Positions 25,128 to 34,568 of a DNA stretch of 64,000 nt are shown piece after piece; the first letter of the stretch is position 1, and each line of letters starts with the position of its first letter. The position numbers and the translations under genes were made by a program. The stretch spans positions 124,001-188,000 of the forward strand of contig JAXLQL010000009.1 of assembly GCA_046331625.1 (NCBI GenBank), read 5' to 3'. Source of the stretch: JAXLQL01 sp046331625 (GTDB taxonomy: Bacteria > Acidobacteriota > Terriglobia > Bryobacterales > Bryobacteraceae). Below the pieces are notes generated by a model, which was not told the DNA's origin, searched no databases, and saw only the letters and a list, made by a program, of their open reading frames with translations.

Positions 25128-25797
25128 GCGGTTTTCGAGCCACCATCGCTACGTTGCCGGAGAATGCGCGGGGAAACATCGCCGAAAGCCAGCCTGGATA
25201 GTGGACCCCAGTAAACGGGACCCGCCCTTCCTGGCTGTGGAAGAACCGGATGCCGCCGAGCCCGCACTCGGTGGCGATCCGTTCGAGATCGATCTCGAGG
25301 AGCGCCGTGATGTGCGCCGGATAATCGGCGGACTGAAACGCTCCGTGCTGCCCTTTGACCAGCAGCGTCATCATGCTGAGCATGCTTCGCTGGTTCGGCG
25401 TCGTCACTACGATCCAACCGCCGGGTTCGGTCAGCCGGACCAGCTCGCGCACGAACGCACGCGGATTCTCGAGATGCTCGATCGTTTCGACGGCTACCGT
25501 CACGCGAGCCGAACCCGCGGGCAGCGGCGCCGGTTCGTCGAGATTCGCCTTCACGAATTCGCCGTTCGCCGGGAAGCCCGCGTACCGCACCGCGTCGACG
25601 CCAACATAACTTTGGAACCGCCGTTCGAGCACCGGCCACAGATTGCCGGCTCCACATCCGACATCCAGCAGCGCTCCGCCGCTCGCGCCCGTCTCTTCGA
25701 GCGCTCGCTCCACCATGCGATAAATCGCATTGGCGCTGATGCCCCTGCTGGCCGAGGCGCGCGCTTCCACCGCCGCAAGTCCGATCGCCGGGTTCAT
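25120..25797 (-). CDS. Class I SAM-dependent methyltransferase (Methyltransf_11 type)
   Basis: A 225-residue protein. Motif I is 'ALLDVGCGAGNLWPVL', motif II 'YVGVDAVRYAGFP', post-I 'VTVAVETIEHLENP' and motif III 'LTEPGGWIVVTTPN'. It carries the E-T-I-E-H-L signature of UbiE/Methyltransf_11/23 enzymes. ATG 25797 overlaps the upstream stop (ATGA). In the operon it is likely a second glycan-modifying methyltransferase, complementing the FkbM protein directly downstream. Confidence 0.88.
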   Translation of the reverse strand: MNPAIGLAAVEARASASRGISANAIYRMVERALEETGASGGALLDVGCGAGNLWPVLERRFQSYVGVDAVRYAGFPANGEFVKANLDEPAPLPAGSARVTVAVETIEHLENPRAFVRELVRLTEPGGWIVVTTPNQRSMLSMMTLLVKGQHGAFQSADYPAHITALLEIDLERIATECGLGGIRFFHSQEGRVPFTGVHYPGWLSAMFPRAFSGNVAMVARKPHA

Positions 25798-26885
25798 GCT
25801 ATCGACTCCACTGCTTCGAGCAGCTTTTGCATCTGGTTCCGCGGATCGCACAGTTCTCGCGCCCGTTCGGGACCATTGGCAGAGAGCCGCGCGCGCTCGG
25901 CCGGGTCGACGATCAACCGCTTCAGCGCCGCGGCCAGCGCATCCGCATCGCCCGGCGCTGCCAGCACTCCGCAAGACTCGTCGAGCACTTCCACCGGACC
26001 ACCCATCGCCGTCGCCACCACCGGCACACTCGCCTGCAGCGCTTCGATCATCGCCACGCCGAACGGCTCGGGAGCCGTGTTCGGCTGGCAGAAAACATCG
26101 GATGCATGCAGCAATCGCGGAACGTCGGAGCGCTGCCCCAGGAACCGCACGCGGTCGGCGATGCCCGCCTGTTCCACTTGCGCTTGAAGCCGCGCGAGAT
26201 ACGCCGCTTCATGCGGACGTTGCGCTCCGCCCGCCAGCCACATCACCCATCCCGGTAGCGTTCGCAGCCGCGTCAAGGCGTCGAACAGCAGCGTGTGCCC
26301 TTTCCATTCCTCGAGCCGGCTCGCTTGGAACAACACCACCGCGCCGGAAGCCGTGGAGCACTCTCTGCGGATTTGTTCGCGCGACCATTCCGGATCAGCC
26401 ACGCGCGGCGCCACGGGACAGTACACCACCTCCACGCGCGTATCCGGATAGAGCGCCGGCAAGGTCTTCGCGCAGTGCCGGCTGTTGGAAATCGCCAAGT
26501 CCGGCCGCACGCGCCGAGCCGCGCGCTGCAGCCAATGCTTCCCGGAAATGATGTCGTGCTGCCAGAACACCACCGCCGCGCCCGCCGCCTTCACCACTCC
26601 GCCGAACAATGCCTGTGACCACGCCGAGTGACACAGCACTGCCGTGGGACGCACCTTCGCGATCGCCTCCGCCAGCCGCCGCCGCGCCCGCAAGATCGAG
26701 AACGGTTGCCGCACACGCACGCTTCCCAGCGAAATCACTTCGCAACCCGCCGAGCGCAGTTCCTCGCCCAGCCGCCCGTCGAAGCACAGCGCGAACTTCT
26801 GCGTCGCATCGAGCCGCGCCATCGCCGTCAGCATCGATTCCACGCCGCCATAGAGATTTCCGCTATGTACATGCAGCACGCTCAT
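25794..26885 (-). CDS. Glycosyltransferase family 4
   Basis: A 363-residue GT-B enzyme. It starts 'MSVLHVHSGNLYGGVESMLT' with the G-G-V-E loop. The donor site is 'AVVLFQASRLEEWKGHTLLFDALTRL' and 'SDVFCQPNTAPEPFGVAMIEALQASVPVVAT', with the E-P-F-G and E-x7-E-like pattern. Overlaps asnB and the methyltransferase by 4 bp each. It probably contributes one linkage of the repeat unit. Confidence 0.92.
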   Translation of the reverse strand: MSVLHVHSGNLYGGVESMLTAMARLDATQKFALCFDGRLGEELRSAGCEVISLGSVRVRQPFSILRARRRLAEAIAKVRPTAVLCHSAWSQALFGGVVKAAGAAVVFWQHDIISGKHWLQRAARRVRPDLAISNSRHCAKTLPALYPDTRVEVVYCPVAPRVADPEWSREQIRRECSTASGAVVLFQASRLEEWKGHTLLFDALTRLRTLPGWVMWLAGGAQRPHEAAYLARLQAQVEQAGIADRVRFLGQRSDVPRLLHASDVFCQPNTAPEPFGVAMIEALQASVPVVATAMGGPVEVLDESCGVLAAPGDADALAAALKRLIVDPAERARLSANGPERARELCDPRNQMQKLLEAVESIA

Positions 26886-28840
26886 GACGACGCCACCGCC
26901 GTTCGGAACGCCGGGCGCGCCACGTCAGTGCTGCCCAGGCGTAGCTCGTCGAGCGTCGATGATCGTTCGAGCGAGCGGTCGATCGATAGCCGCGCCCACA
27001 CCTCGAGAACGAACGCGGTCCACAGCAACTGGCTCCAGTCGCGAGCCCCTGAACAATGTTCGTCGAGCTTCGCGGTAATCCAATCCGGCCGGATCCACTC
27101 GCGCTCGAGGAAGGTCCGTGACTCGAACACCGCTTTCACGTGCGGCCGGATCTCCGCGCGAAGCCACTGCGCCACCGGGATCACGAACCCGCGCTTGCGC
27201 CGGTACACCAGATCGCCGGGCACGTAGCGTGATGCCACGCGCTTGAGAAGATGCTTGGTTCGATAAGACCGCACCTTCATCGAAGAAGGCAGACTCGCCG
27301 CGAACTCCACCAGCGCGGTATCGAGCAACGGCGAGCGCGCTTCCAAACCGTGCGCCATCGTCGCCACGTCCATCTTGGTCAGCAACTGATCCGGCAGGTA
27401 GCTGGTGAAATCGAGATCGAGCACGCGATCCACGTCGTCGAGCCCCGTGGAATCGTCCCACGCGCGGCGATACATCTCGTCCGGATGCCAATGCGCCACG
27501 CGAGACAGCAGCCGCTCGGAGTACGCCTGGTGCCGCCAATCTCCGAACGCGCGATCGTACGTGAACGCTGACGCTGCATCGAGCGCGCCGGCCTTCGCCA
27601 GCATCGCCGCACGCCGCACCAATCCGGATGCTCCCCTGGGGAACGCCCCCTGCAGCCAGTTGCGCGCGGCCTGCGGAACCAGCCGCGTGTATTGCGATCG
27701 CAGGGACGCCAGCACCGGCCGCGCATACCCCGCGAACAACTCGTCGCCGCCGTCGCCGTTGAGGACCACCGTCACGTGGCTCCGCGCCTGCCGCGACACC
27801 TCGAACGTCGGTAGCACGGACACGTCCGCCATCGGCTGGCCGTAGTGCCACAGGATCTCGGGCAAGTCGGCCACTCCATCGGGCCGCCACACCGCCTCAT
27901 GCAATCGCACGCCATATTGCGATGCCACCGCCCGAGCGTGCCGGCGTTCGTCGAATGCTGGGTCGTCGAACCCGATCACCACCGCTTCCACCGGCGACGA
28001 CGTTTCCTGCGCCATCATCGCCACTACCAGGCTCGAGTCGACACCTCCCGAAAGAAACGCTCCCAATGGAACGTCGCTGATCATGCGCCGCCGGACGGCC
28101 GCTCGCGTGAGCCGCTCCACTTCGTCGATCGCTTCGTCTTCAGTGCAGTTGTTCTTCGGTTCGAACTTCACCTTCCAGTAACGCCCGAGCGTAAGCTGGC
28201 CCGAGTCGAGCTGGAACCGGAACTCGTGCGCCGGAGGCAACTGCGCCACGCCTTCGTACATCGTCAGCGGAGCCGGCACGGCCTGGTAAGTAAGGTAGGC
28301 GTCCACCGCTTCCGGATTCACCGCCGGCGCCGTATCGAGCAACGCGAGCAACGAGTGGATCGTCGAAGAGAACAGCACGCCTTCGCGCGTGTGCCGGTAG
28401 AAGAACGGCTTCTTGCCCACGCGGTCGCGCGCCCCGAACAACATCCGCTTGCGCGAATCCCACACCGCGAACGCGAACATCCCGTCGATGCGCTGCAACA
28501 GTTGTTCCCAACCCCACGCTAGATAGCCGTTGAGCAGTACCTCGGTGTCGCCGCTCGAGCGGAACGGCAGCCGTTGCTCGAGTTCGCGCCGCAGGTCGCG
28601 ATAGTTGTAGATCTCGCCGTTGAAGACCAGCGTCACCGATCCATCCGCCGACGACATCGGTTGCGCACCGGCCGGGGACAAATCGAGAATCGCCAGCCGC
28701 CGAAACGCCAGCCACGCTGGGCCGTGATGAGACAAGCCATCGTCGTCCGGGCCGCGATGGATCATCAGATCGCGCGCCCGTCTGACTGCCGGAGCAGTCA
28801 ATGACGGAAAATCGCCTACCGCTCCGAGAATTCCGCACAT
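26882..28840 (-). CDS. asnB: Asparagine synthase (glutamine-hydrolysing)-type amidotransferase
   Basis: A 652-residue two-domain enzyme. The N-terminal class II glutaminase begins MCGILGAVG with the catalytic Cys2, followed by 'HRGPDDDGL' and 'FNGEIYNYRDLR'. The synthetase domain has the PP-loop 'FLSGGVDSSLVVAMMA'. Homologues inside exopolysaccharide loci are thought to amidate sugar carboxylates rather than make free asparagine; that role here is inference. I chose ATG 28840 because Cys2 must follow the initiator; GGGGAG lies upstream. The N-terminus overlaps the upstream glycosyltransferase by 25 bp. Confidence 0.93.
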   Translation of the reverse strand: MCGILGAVGDFPSLTAPAVRRARDLMIHRGPDDDGLSHHGPAWLAFRRLAILDLSPAGAQPMSSADGSVTLVFNGEIYNYRDLRRELEQRLPFRSSGDTEVLLNGYLAWGWEQLLQRIDGMFAFAVWDSRKRMLFGARDRVGKKPFFYRHTREGVLFSSTIHSLLALLDTAPAVNPEAVDAYLTYQAVPAPLTMYEGVAQLPPAHEFRFQLDSGQLTLGRYWKVKFEPKNNCTEDEAIDEVERLTRAAVRRRMISDVPLGAFLSGGVDSSLVVAMMAQETSSPVEAVVIGFDDPAFDERRHARAVASQYGVRLHEAVWRPDGVADLPEILWHYGQPMADVSVLPTFEVSRQARSHVTVVLNGDGGDELFAGYARPVLASLRSQYTRLVPQAARNWLQGAFPRGASGLVRRAAMLAKAGALDAASAFTYDRAFGDWRHQAYSERLLSRVAHWHPDEMYRRAWDDSTGLDDVDRVLDLDFTSYLPDQLLTKMDVATMAHGLEARSPLLDTALVEFAASLPSSMKVRSYRTKHLLKRVASRYVPGDLVYRRKRGFVIPVAQWLRAEIRPHVKAVFESRTFLEREWIRPDWITAKLDEHCSGARDWSQLLWTAFVLEVWARLSIDRSLERSSTLDELRLGSTDVARPAFRTAVASS

Positions 28841-30057
28841 AGCGCGCCGCTCCCCTGCATTGCCGATGTCACTTCCCGGTACACTTTCACCAACTGTCCC
28901 GCCAGCCGGTTCCGGTCGAATCGCGTCTCCGCGGTTGCCCGGCCCGCTACTCCCATCCGCGCCCGCAGATCGGGATTCGCCTCGAGCGTCGTGATGCACA
29001 ACGCCAACTCCGCCGCGTCTCCCGGCAGATGCATCAGCGCATTCACTCCGGGATCGCAAATCTCCTCGGGACCTCCGCCGCGGCTCGCGATCACCGCGCG
29101 CCCCGTAGCCATCCCTTGCACGATCACCAATCCGAACGGCTCCGGATTCGTGCTCGCATGCACCACAACGTCGAGCGATCTCATCGCGGCCGATGGATCG
29201 TCCACGAAGCCTGTGAATCCCACCCGATCCTCGACGCCGAGCTTCTCGGCCATTTCTTTTAGCTCCTCCATGGTGTATTGGCTGCCCATGGTGTCGTACA
29301 CGGGACCGCCGATTACGTACCCGCGAACCATGCTCTGCCGCGGCAGCATGGAGATGGCTCGCAAGAACGTTTCGTGTCCCTTCCAGCGTGCAAACGTGGC
29401 AACCAAGCCCACACGCACTGTCCTCGGCGGAGCCTTGGGCAAGCCCGCCATTCGGTCAAGATCGAGGCCCGCTCCGGCCGGCGTGAACCGCCTCACATCG
29501 ATCGCGTTGAGTACCGCTTTCACTGGAAGCCCCGGCCCGCAGACTCTCCGGACATCGGCTGCCACGCTCTCCGAATTCGCAATCGCCATCGCGCAATGTC
29601 CGGCCGAGAAGTGCAGCAGCTTCGCCATCACCGGCCGCGGACTCACGTAGTCCCGGATGTGCCAAACCACCGGCGACATGGGCGGCGCCGCCCACGCTCC
29701 CAGAACGTGCATCTTGAATCCGTTGGTGTGGATCAGATCGGGCCGCACGCCGCGCAGATGAGCTTTCATCTTTGACAGGTAACGCGCCGCCGGTAGCAGC
29801 GCGCCCGTCATGCTCATCGTTTTGTCCAAGCCGCTACGCCCGTCGGAGTCACCCAGTTTCAGCACCGCCGGAGGCAAGGGAAGAACCGTCGTCCTCACCC
29901 CCACCGCCTTGGCGCGGTCCACCAGCGGTCCGTTGCTCCCCGTGGCCAAATGGATCTCCCATTCCGGATGCGACTTGCGCAATCCGGAGAGCACGTCGAG
30001 CAGGCTGCTTTCGGCGCCGCCGACCACCCCGACCGGATTGAGAAACACGAGCCTCAT
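28816..30057 (-). CDS. Glycosyltransferase family 4
   Basis: A 413-residue GT-B enzyme. It opens 'MRLVFLNPVGVVGGAESSLLDVL' (G-G-A-E loop). The donor site is 'VRVGLVATFARWKGHETFLRAI' and 'LDVVVHASTNPEPFGLVIVQGMATGRAVIAS', with E-P-F-G; the last position of E-x7-E is Gln-containing (V-Q-G-M). It is the first glycosyltransferase after the export/kinase genes, 3 bp downstream of wzc. It probably acts on the lipid-linked repeat unit. Confidence 0.92.
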   Translation of the reverse strand: MRLVFLNPVGVVGGAESSLLDVLSGLRKSHPEWEIHLATGSNGPLVDRAKAVGVRTTVLPLPPAVLKLGDSDGRSGLDKTMSMTGALLPAARYLSKMKAHLRGVRPDLIHTNGFKMHVLGAWAAPPMSPVVWHIRDYVSPRPVMAKLLHFSAGHCAMAIANSESVAADVRRVCGPGLPVKAVLNAIDVRRFTPAGAGLDLDRMAGLPKAPPRTVRVGLVATFARWKGHETFLRAISMLPRQSMVRGYVIGGPVYDTMGSQYTMEELKEMAEKLGVEDRVGFTGFVDDPSAAMRSLDVVVHASTNPEPFGLVIVQGMATGRAVIASRGGGPEEICDPGVNALMHLPGDAAELALCITTLEANPDLRARMGVAGRATAETRFDRNRLAGQLVKVYREVTSAMQGSGALCAEFSER

Positions 30058-30060
30058 CTG

Positions 30061-32343
30061 CTATTGCTTCTTCGATGTGTAGTAAGAGGAGTAGTAGTTC
30101 TTGTATGTTTCGTAACCGTCGTAGCCCGACATCTTCGGATTCCAATCGTTGAGAATCGTCCCCAGAATCGGGCTGCCGTCTTCGAGAAAACGCTGGCTCG
30201 CCGACACCGCCTCCTGCATCGTCGTTTTCCCCGAGCGCAGTACCAGCACCACCCCATCCACGATCTGGCCCACGATGCGCGCATCCGAAAGGTGCAACAT
30301 CGGCGGCGTATCGATGAGGATCACGTCGAACTTGTCGCGGAACAGCCGCAACATCTCGCGCATCGATTTCGAGTGCAGCAATGACGCCGAGTTGACTTCG
30401 CACTGTCCGCTCGGAAGCAAGAACAATCCGGGAATTCCCGTGTCCTGGATCATGAAGAAATCGAGAGGACCCTCGCGCGTTGCCCGCAGCACATCGGCCA
30501 GCCCCCGCGAGTTGTTTACGTCGAATACCTTGTGCAATCGCGGACGCCGCATGTCGGCGTCGATCAGCAGCACGCGCCGGTTGATCTCCGCGAGCGCGAT
30601 CGCGAGATTGCAGATCACCGTCGTCTTGCCTTCCGACGCATTCGGACTCGTCACCACGATCGTCCGGTGCGGGCTTGCCTGTGCTCCGGAAAACAGCAGC
30701 GATGTCAGCGATGCCCGGAATGACTCGGCCAGCAGCGAATGCCGCCGGTCAAACGTGATCGTTTCCAGCGCGTCTTCCGGCGCGCCCTTCTTCGCCAGCG
30801 CCAGCGCGAGGCCAGACTTGTCGAGCCGGCTGCTCGGAATCGCTCCCAGCTCCGGTACTCCCAAATAGGCCGGCGTGTCTCCCGGCTGCCGGATCTTCCG
30901 GTTCATCCGTTCGAGACAGATCGCGATCACGATCCCGATCAGCGCTCCGCCGATCACGCCCATCATCCCGCTGCGTGTGCGATTCGGCTTGTAGGGAACC
31001 ATCGGAGCTTTCGCTGTGTCGATCACGCGAACGCTGCTCGTACGCATCGCCGAAGCGATGCCCGCTTCCTTCACCTTCTGCAGCACTGACTCGTAGAGCT
31101 GCCGGTTCGTCTCCACTTCCCGCTTCAGGATGTTGTAGTGGATCGCCTTCGAAGACTGATCCGTCACCAGCTTTGACTGCGTCTTGTAGTCTTCCGCGAG
31201 CAATTGCTCCCGCCGTTGCGCGCTCACGAACTCGTTGTGAATCCGCGAAGCGATCGCCGCGCGCTGCTTCCGCAAGCCAGCTTCCAGCTCGTTCACCTGC
31301 GCTTGCAGGCTCTTCCATTTGTAGTGAGCCGGCGTCACGCTCGTGCTCAACTCCGCCATCGAGCGCCGCAGATCCATGATTCGTTCCTGATACGTTCGCA
31401 CCGATTCATCCGCCAGCGCGTCCGGCAGCATGTCCGGCGGGTTCGCCGCGGCCAGTTCCTCACGCGATTGCTTCGAGATCCGGTCCGCCTGCGCGCGCAA
31501 CAACTCCGATTGCAGTTGCCGCAGCTTTTCCTCGGCGACGTTCTCTTTGTCGCGCTCACCCGTGAAGATCAACGAGGTCGCATTGGCGTATGCCTGCAAC
31601 TCGTCCTCTGATTTCTCGAGCTTGATCTTCAACTCTTCGAGCTGCCGTGTCAGCCATTGACTCGTGTACTGCGCCGACTTCCATCGCGACTCGAGATTCT
31701 GGTCGATGAACTCGGTGGCCAGCGTGTTGGTGAACTCCGCTGCCAAAGCCGGATCCGGCGAATCGCAGAAAAGCTCCACGAGCCGCGTCGTGCCCGAAGA
31801 TCGAACCGAGAGCCCGCCGGCGGTAATGCTCACGAGTTGATGCCGGGTGAGCGGCTTGCCATTGTCGAGGCGCAACGCCTTCCGCCATGCGGCCCAGCGG
31901 TTCACCGGGAGCTGCGAAGGCCCGTCGGGCTGCGTCTTCATCTTCTCGATCACCCGCGTCCGCAGCGTGTCGCTTTCGAGAATGCCCACTTGCGTCAGAA
32001 TGTCCAGTTCCGGATAGCTGTTCGACGAGTTCGGATTGATGTCCCGAAAATTGAGAAAGTTCTCGTTGAGCCCTTGTACTTCCATCGATGCCCGGGCCCG
32101 ATAGATCGGGGTCTGCGGCAATGTATAGAGCACTCCGAACACACCGCCGATCACGGCCAGAATCGCAACGGCCGCACGCCGCCGCCGGATCATCTGCCAG
32201 TACAGGAACAGGTGCGATGCTTCCGACGCCGCCTGCTGCGCGGCCCACGGCATGTCGGGCTGCGTAGCTGGGCGCGCCAATCTGTTGTTGACGCGCGCCG
32301 GTAGACTCGAATCCGGCTCCATCTCCCAAGCTCCGGCCGCCAT
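30061..32343 (-). CDS. Wzc-like polysaccharide co-polymerase / tyrosine autokinase
   Basis: A 760-residue protein. A Wzz-type chain-length domain has TM1 near residue 60 ('AVAILAVIGGVFGVLYTLP') and TM2 near 470, with long periplasmic coiled coils between. The cytoplasmic BY-kinase domain carries Walker A 'SPNASEGKTTVICNL', Walker A' 'LLIDADMRRP' and Walker B 'DVILIDTPP'. The C-terminal tail has seven tyrosines in 15 residues, the autophosphorylation cluster. It controls polymer length and export with the Wza-like partner, which it overlaps by 1 bp (TAATG). No separate phosphatase gene is seen nearby. Confidence 0.93.
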   Translation of the reverse strand: MAAGAWEMEPDSSLPARVNNRLARPATQPDMPWAAQQAASEASHLFLYWQMIRRRRAAVAILAVIGGVFGVLYTLPQTPIYRARASMEVQGLNENFLNFRDINPNSSNSYPELDILTQVGILESDTLRTRVIEKMKTQPDGPSQLPVNRWAAWRKALRLDNGKPLTRHQLVSITAGGLSVRSSGTTRLVELFCDSPDPALAAEFTNTLATEFIDQNLESRWKSAQYTSQWLTRQLEELKIKLEKSEDELQAYANATSLIFTGERDKENVAEEKLRQLQSELLRAQADRISKQSREELAAANPPDMLPDALADESVRTYQERIMDLRRSMAELSTSVTPAHYKWKSLQAQVNELEAGLRKQRAAIASRIHNEFVSAQRREQLLAEDYKTQSKLVTDQSSKAIHYNILKREVETNRQLYESVLQKVKEAGIASAMRTSSVRVIDTAKAPMVPYKPNRTRSGMMGVIGGALIGIVIAICLERMNRKIRQPGDTPAYLGVPELGAIPSSRLDKSGLALALAKKGAPEDALETITFDRRHSLLAESFRASLTSLLFSGAQASPHRTIVVTSPNASEGKTTVICNLAIALAEINRRVLLIDADMRRPRLHKVFDVNNSRGLADVLRATREGPLDFFMIQDTGIPGLFLLPSGQCEVNSASLLHSKSMREMLRLFRDKFDVILIDTPPMLHLSDARIVGQIVDGVVLVLRSGKTTMQEAVSASQRFLEDGSPILGTILNDWNPKMSGYDGYETYKNYYSSYYTSKKQ

Positions 32344-33242
32344 TAACGAGCCCCCCTGTAGATCGTGATTCCCGTTCCTATCTGAATCGCCGACTCGAGA
32401 ATGCGCATCGTCGCATTCTTCGCCGTATGACTCGGAACGAATAGGATGTCGTCGGGACGCAGTAGCAGATCTTCCTCTTTCCCGGCCAGCAGCTTCGTCA
32501 GATCGATGGGCTGCTCCGGCCGCCGTGTAACCTCGGGACTCGAACGCAGAATCTTGCCGCTCTTGCCGGCGGCAGTGCGCAGCATTCCTTCCGCCATCGA
32601 CAACGCTTCCAGCACCGAGACCTGCTCGCGCTCGCTCAGCACGAATGCGCCGGGCTTCTTCACATCGCCGATCACGTACACCATCCGCGCCTTGGGCACG
32701 GAGACGACGTCGTTCGGTTGAATCTCGATATTCGCCGCCGGATCCCCGGTCTCGATCGCGGCCTTCAAGCTGACTTCCCGCACCTCTGCATCGCCCCCCC
32801 CCGCGCGCCGCGTTACGCGGATCCGGTCGCCTGCATCGGCCCGTATGCCGCCCGCCATCGCGATCACCTCGGTCACCATCCGGCGCCCATTCAATTGATA
32901 GACGCCCGGCGTGTGGACCAGGCCGAGCACGGAAACCGGTTGGCTCTTCATCTCCACCACTGACACCACCACTTCCGGCTCTTGGAAGAAGGCCCGCAAC
33001 TTCTCTTCAATGTCAGTGGCCAATCCGGGAGCAGTACGCCCCGCTGCGCGTACTGCGCCGATCATCGGTAGATGGATCAATCCATCGGTGCCGATGCGCA
33101 CGTTGCGGTTGTTCAGGTCGTCGGCTTGGCGCGCTTGGATCGTGATGACATCGTCTGCGCCCAGTACGTAGGCCTTCGGTTTGCCTTCTTCGCCATGAGC
33201 TGCTGCCATGGCAGACAGAAGCATGATAGTTCCCCAGTTCAC
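32343..33242 (-). CDS. Wza-like polysaccharide export protein
   Basis: A 299-residue protein. A short N-terminal hydrophobic segment is followed by the Poly_export domain ('YVLGADDVITIQ', 'DGLIHLPMIGAVRAAG') and at least two SLBB beta-grasp repeats ('VSVLGLVHTPGVYQLNG', 'VYVIGDVKKPGAFVLSE'). It should form the outer-membrane or periplasmic part of the export channel. It is shorter than E. coli Wza (~380) and has no lipobox cysteine, so membrane anchoring may differ. The start is GTG 33242 with GGAG 5 nt upstream. First gene of the 20-kb operon. Confidence 0.88.
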   Translation of the reverse strand: MNWGTIMLLSAMAAAHGEEGKPKAYVLGADDVITIQARQADDLNNRNVRIGTDGLIHLPMIGAVRAAGRTAPGLATDIEEKLRAFFQEPEVVVSVVEMKSQPVSVLGLVHTPGVYQLNGRRMVTEVIAMAGGIRADAGDRIRVTRRAGGGDAEVREVSLKAAIETGDPAANIEIQPNDVVSVPKARMVYVIGDVKKPGAFVLSEREQVSVLEALSMAEGMLRTAAGKSGKILRSSPEVTRRPEQPIDLTKLLAGKEEDLLLRPDDILFVPSHTAKNATMRILESAIQIGTGITIYRGAR

Positions 33243-33300
33243 GGGTGCTCCATTTCATCGGTGCGATCGCCACACGTCTGCCAAGGCAGACTAGCCGTCG
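33243..33300 (-). promoter_or_regulatory. Exopolysaccharide operon control region with 16-bp palindrome and possible sigma-54 promoter
   Basis: A perfect 16-bp inverted repeat, GTCTGCC-AA-GGCAGAC, lies at 33276-33291. On the minus strand, overlapping its right arm, is TTGGCAGA-N4-TGGC, with GG and GC separated by 10 nt as in -24/-12 promoters. It matches TGGCA but not the full TTGC. The predicted start would be near 33257, leaving a ~15-nt leader that contains the GGAG before GTG 33242. The palindrome could bind a regulator; it has no T tract, so it is unlikely to be a terminator. Confidence 0.35.
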
Positions 33301-33430
33301 CATGAGTACAGGATTATTTCCGCTTTCAACTGAGCAATCGACCTTTCGCTCTAGGCTCTGCATAGGGAATTCGGCCTACGGGAAATGCCTGCATTCCGCC
33401 GATGTCCTAGACAGATCAACGAGATCCGAA

Positions 33431-34567
33431 ATGCCGAAAACTATCGCGGTCGTAGGCCTAGTATTGTGCGCTCTAGGAGGCTACGGCCTTCACGTTCATT
33501 GGGATGCGCAACCCGGCGCAACCGTGCCCGCACGGCTGGCTGACGAAGGCTATCGCCGCCTTTGGCAGGGCCAAGTGAAAGGACCGGGGGGGGCGATCGA
33601 GAGCTTCCAACAAGCCTTGGCTGCCGACGCCGGCTCGCCTTACCGTTGGGCAGACCTGGGCGCCGCCTTCCTCGAAGGTGGCGAAAAACAAAACGCGCAG
33701 TATTGTTTCGAACAAGCTCGCCTTCGTTCGCCGCGTTCTCCTCAGATCCTCATCCGATCGGCGAACTTCGCACTCGCTATCGGCGATGAAGTTGCCTTGC
33801 TCTCCCAAACCGGACTCCTGCTCGAACTCGTATCCACTTATGACGAACACGCCTTCCGCCTCTGGCAGCAGGCGGACATCCCTGTGGAGAAAGCTCTCGC
33901 CACCAGCGTGAAGAGCAACCGGCGCGCCCACGAGTCCCTGCTCCGGTTCCTGATCCGCAATCGCGATCTCACGGGTGCGGGCATCGTCTGGGAGAAACTG
34001 CCCAACCCCGGCGCTGAACTCACCGCGGACTACGCCGAAGCCCAAGTCGAGGGTGGCAATCCCACCCTCGCGGCAGGGGCTCATCACCGCGACGGCGGAC
34101 AGCCGGCGCTCCTCGTCAACGGCGGGTTCGAGTCCGAGTGGAGCGGCAAGGGACTCGACTGGCGCGTAATCCCGATCGAGGGCGTGTCAGTGGAGCGCAG
34201 ATCCGAAGGCACGGGCCACGTGCTCGAGGTCGCCTTCAACACCGTCGACAATATTGAATACAAGCACACGGGCCAGCGCCTCTGGATTCCGTCTGGCGGT
34301 GCCTATCGTTTGCAAGCCAGAATGCGAAGCGAAAACCTCACCACGGACCAGGGTGTGGCGCTCCGCGTGCTCGACGGCACAACGGAAGTGCTCCTAACGC
34401 CGCCGCTGTCCGGTTCGTCGCCATGGCACGAAGTCCAGGCTCGGTTGACTGCAGCGGGACCGCGCTTGCTAAGGCTCGAAGTCTATCGCCCCCGTTCCTG
34501 GAAGTTCGACGGCAAACCCCGCGGCCGGGTCTGGATCGACGACGTGCGCATCGAACCGAGCACCTGA
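33431..34567 (+). CDS. TPR protein with C-terminal carbohydrate-binding-like domain
   Basis: A 378-residue protein. It starts at ATG 33431 with a membrane anchor (TIAVVGLVLCALGGYGL); the upstream extension of the frame is non-coding leader. Residues ~40-200 are helical with TPR-like repeats ('YRWADLGAAFLEGGEKQNAQYCFEQA'). Residues ~215-378 ('LVNGGFESEWSGKGLDWRV', 'YRLQARMRSENL', 'RGRVWIDDVRIE') resemble the jelly-roll carbohydrate-binding domain (CBM4/9-like 'NGGFE...' fold). It is divergent from the polysaccharide operon and may help in polymer assembly or attachment; this is inference from context. Confidence 0.75.
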   Translation: MPKTIAVVGLVLCALGGYGLHVHWDAQPGATVPARLADEGYRRLWQGQVKGPGGAIESFQQALAADAGSPYRWADLGAAFLEGGEKQNAQYCFEQARLRSPRSPQILIRSANFALAIGDEVALLSQTGLLLELVSTYDEHAFRLWQQADIPVEKALATSVKSNRRAHESLLRFLIRNRDLTGAGIVWEKLPNPGAELTADYAEAQVEGGNPTLAAGAHHRDGGQPALLVNGGFESEWSGKGLDWRVIPIEGVSVERRSEGTGHVLEVAFNTVDNIEYKHTGQRLWIPSGGAYRLQARMRSENLTTDQGVALRVLDGTTEVLLTPPLSGSSPWHEVQARLTAAGPRLLRLEVYRPRSWKFDGKPRGRVWIDDVRIEPST

Positions 34568-34568
34568 A

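Noticed and set aside
12919..33242. Possible exosortase/PEP-CTERM sorting system in the polysaccharide operon
   Set aside because: No exosortase-like membrane protein and no PEP-CTERM tail were found; the AsnB and Wzc types are shared with such loci but are not sufficient.
33276..33291. The 16-bp palindrome as a transcription terminator
   Set aside because: There is no T tract on either side and it sits upstream of two divergent genes.
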